Source: Paracoccus maritimus (GTDB taxonomy: Bacteria; Pseudomonadota; Alphaproteobacteria; Rhodobacterales; Rhodobacteraceae). Taken from it: a stretch of 64,000 nucleotides of DNA. Of this stretch, positions 62,838 to 64,000 are shown in pieces. Each line of letters begins with the position of its first letter. Position 1 is the first letter of the stretch. A program made the position numbers and the translations under genes. The notes under the pieces were generated by a model. The model worked only from the letters and a program-made list of their open reading frames with translations. It was not told the origin of the DNA and ran no database searches. The stretch covers positions 1 to 64,000 of the forward strand of contig NZ_JANAVZ010000003.1 of assembly GCF_025195095.1 (NCBI RefSeq), read 5' to 3'.

Positions 62838-64000
62838 CCTGCGACCTTCCCAAGGATCAGACTGGCATTGGTGCCGCCGAATCCGAAACTGTTGGACAGA
62901 ACCACATCGACCTTGCGCCGAACCGCGGCATTCGCGGCCAGATCCAGCTTCGGCTGCACCGCCGGATTGTCCAGATTGATGGTCGGCGGACAGATCTGGT
63001 CACGGATTGCGAGGATGCAGAAGATCGCCTCGACAGCGCCCGCCGCACCCAGAAGATGCCCGATGCTGGATTTGGTGGACGACATCACGGCATTGGCCGC
63101 ATGTTCGCCCATCAGCCGTTCAACGGCGCCCAGTTCGATCGTGTCAGCCATCGTGCTGGTGCCATGCGCGTTGATATAGTCGATCTTCTCGGGACCGATC
63201 TTCGCACTGCGCAGCGCGTTCTGCATGGCCCGGAATCCGCCGTCGCCATCCTCGCTGGGTGCGGTGATGTGATAGGCGTCCCCCGACAGCCCGTATCCCA
63301 GCACCTCGGCATAGATTGTCGCGCCGCGCGCCTTGGCGTGTTCGTATTCTTCCAGAACCACACACCCCGCGCCTTCGCCCATCACAAACCCGTCCCGATC
63401 CTGGTCATACGGGCGGCTGGCGGCCTGGGGATCGTCGGCCCGCTTGGTCGACAATGCCTTGCAGGCGTTGAAGCCCGCGATTCCGATTTCGCTGATCGGC
63501 GCCTCGGCACCGCCCGCGACCATGACATCCGCATCGCCCAGCATGATCAGCCGCGCGGCGTCGCCAATCGCGTGCGCCCCGGTCGAACAGGCCGTCACGA
63601 CTGCATGGTTGGGGCCCTTGAACCCGAACCGGATGCTGACCTGACCCGAGATCAGGTTGATCAGCGCGCCTGGAATGAAGAACGGACTGACACGCTTGGG
63701 GCCGCGTTCCTTGATCAGAACAGCCGTTTCCGCGATCGAGGTAAGACCGCCGATGCCGGACCCGATCATGACGCCGGTGCGCAGGCGGGATTCCTCGTCC
63801 TCGGGTTCCCAGCCGGCGTCCTTCACCGCTTGCGTGGCGGCGGCCATGCCATACAGGATGAAATCATCGACCTTGCGCCGGTCCTTCGGCTCCATCCAGT
63901 CATCAGGGTTGAAGCTGCCGTCGCTGCCATCGCCGAACGGGATCTCGCAGGCGTATTTCGTCACCACGTCCTTGGGATCGAACCGGGTGATCGGACCGGC
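62834..64000 (-). CDS. fabF: 3-oxoacyl-ACP synthase II FabF, N-terminus beyond window
   Basis: The frame is open from its stop at 62834 to the window edge; AGPITRFDPKDVVTKYACEI lies at the edge, so about 30 N-terminal residues are missing. It is a condensing enzyme of fatty acid synthesis. The catalytic triad is Cys in VTACSTGAHAIGDA, His in YINAHGTSTMADT and His in SSIGHLLGAAGAVEA. The C-terminus NSFGFGGTNASLIL is also typical. An internal GTG at 63967 is not the real start. mltG follows with an ATGA overlap. Confidence 0.95.
   Translation of the reverse strand, partial: AGPITRFDPKDVVTKYACEIPFGDGSDGSFNPDDWMEPKDRRKVDDFILYGMAAATQAVKDAGWEPEDEESRLRTGVMIGSGIGGLTSIAETAVLIKERGPKRVSPFFIPGALINLISGQVSIRFGFKGPNHAVVTACSTGAHAIGDAARLIMLGDADVMVAGGAEAPISEIGIAGFNACKALSTKRADDPQAASRPYDQDRDGFVMGEGAGCVVLEEYEHAKARGATIYAEVLGYGLSGDAYHITAPSEDGDGGFRAMQNALRSAKIGPEKIDYINAHGTSTMADTIELGAVERLMGEHAANAVMSSTKSSIGHLLGAAGAVEAIFCILAIRDQICPPTINLDNPAVQPKLDLAANAAVRRKVDVVLSNSFGFGGTNASLILGKVAG

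Overview
The window looks like the chromosome of an alphaproteobacterium of the Rhodobacteraceae, most likely Paracoccus or a close relative. The evidence is high GC content, tightly overlapped operons, the Hsp20-DUF1150 pair, a fused sulfate adenylyltransferase/APS kinase, the radA-cvpA-purF order, and a complete gene transfer agent (GTA) structural cluster laid out gene for gene like RcGTA of Rhodobacter capsulatus. Genus-level placement is inference.

Positions 1-2220 are a scrap yard of mobile DNA. They hold an IS110-family transposase running off the left edge, three decayed IS3-family fragments in both orientations, and the C-terminal stub of a tyrosine recombinase abutting the 3' end of tRNA-Pro(UGG). 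This looks like the worn end of an integrative element. From 2300 to 29600 lies housekeeping DNA: DUF192 and a double cold-shock protein, pdxH, fabI, a LysE exporter, gpt, a repeat-bearing PRC-barrel protein, ppiD-trpE, an aminotransferase, trpG-trpD followed by ung (where many relatives have trpC), radA-cvpA-purF, purE-purK-nudix, an Hsp20-DUF1150 pair with a possible RNA thermometer, an MFS exporter, sat/cysC, a LysR regulator and trxB.

From 29700 to 46000 there is an Lrp regulator, a sulfotransferase and a hexapeptide acyltransferase (probable surface-glycan decoration), tRNA-Arg(CCG), and a complete branched-chain amino acid ABC operon with a stable hairpin after the binding-protein gene. 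Then come a MipA-like porin, an ABC-F ATPase, a candidate Zur-controlled COG0523-DUF1826-DUF6525 operon, a periplasmic nucleotidase, DUF952-pyrD, and cysE.

From 60920 down to 46014, on the minus strand, is the GTA cluster: small and large terminase, portal, head-formation protein, protease, capsid, connectors, tail tube, chaperones, tape measure, baseplate/hub proteins, NlpC/P60 peptidase, a 1294-residue host-specificity protein and a DUF2793 protein. No integrase, replication or lysis gene is present, as expected for a GTA. The most intriguing signal is two terminator-like hairpins inside this transcription unit, one in the gp1 leader and one between gp2 and gp3. They would have to be read through for particle production. 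The right end holds a phasin-like protein, mltG and the 5'-truncated fabF.
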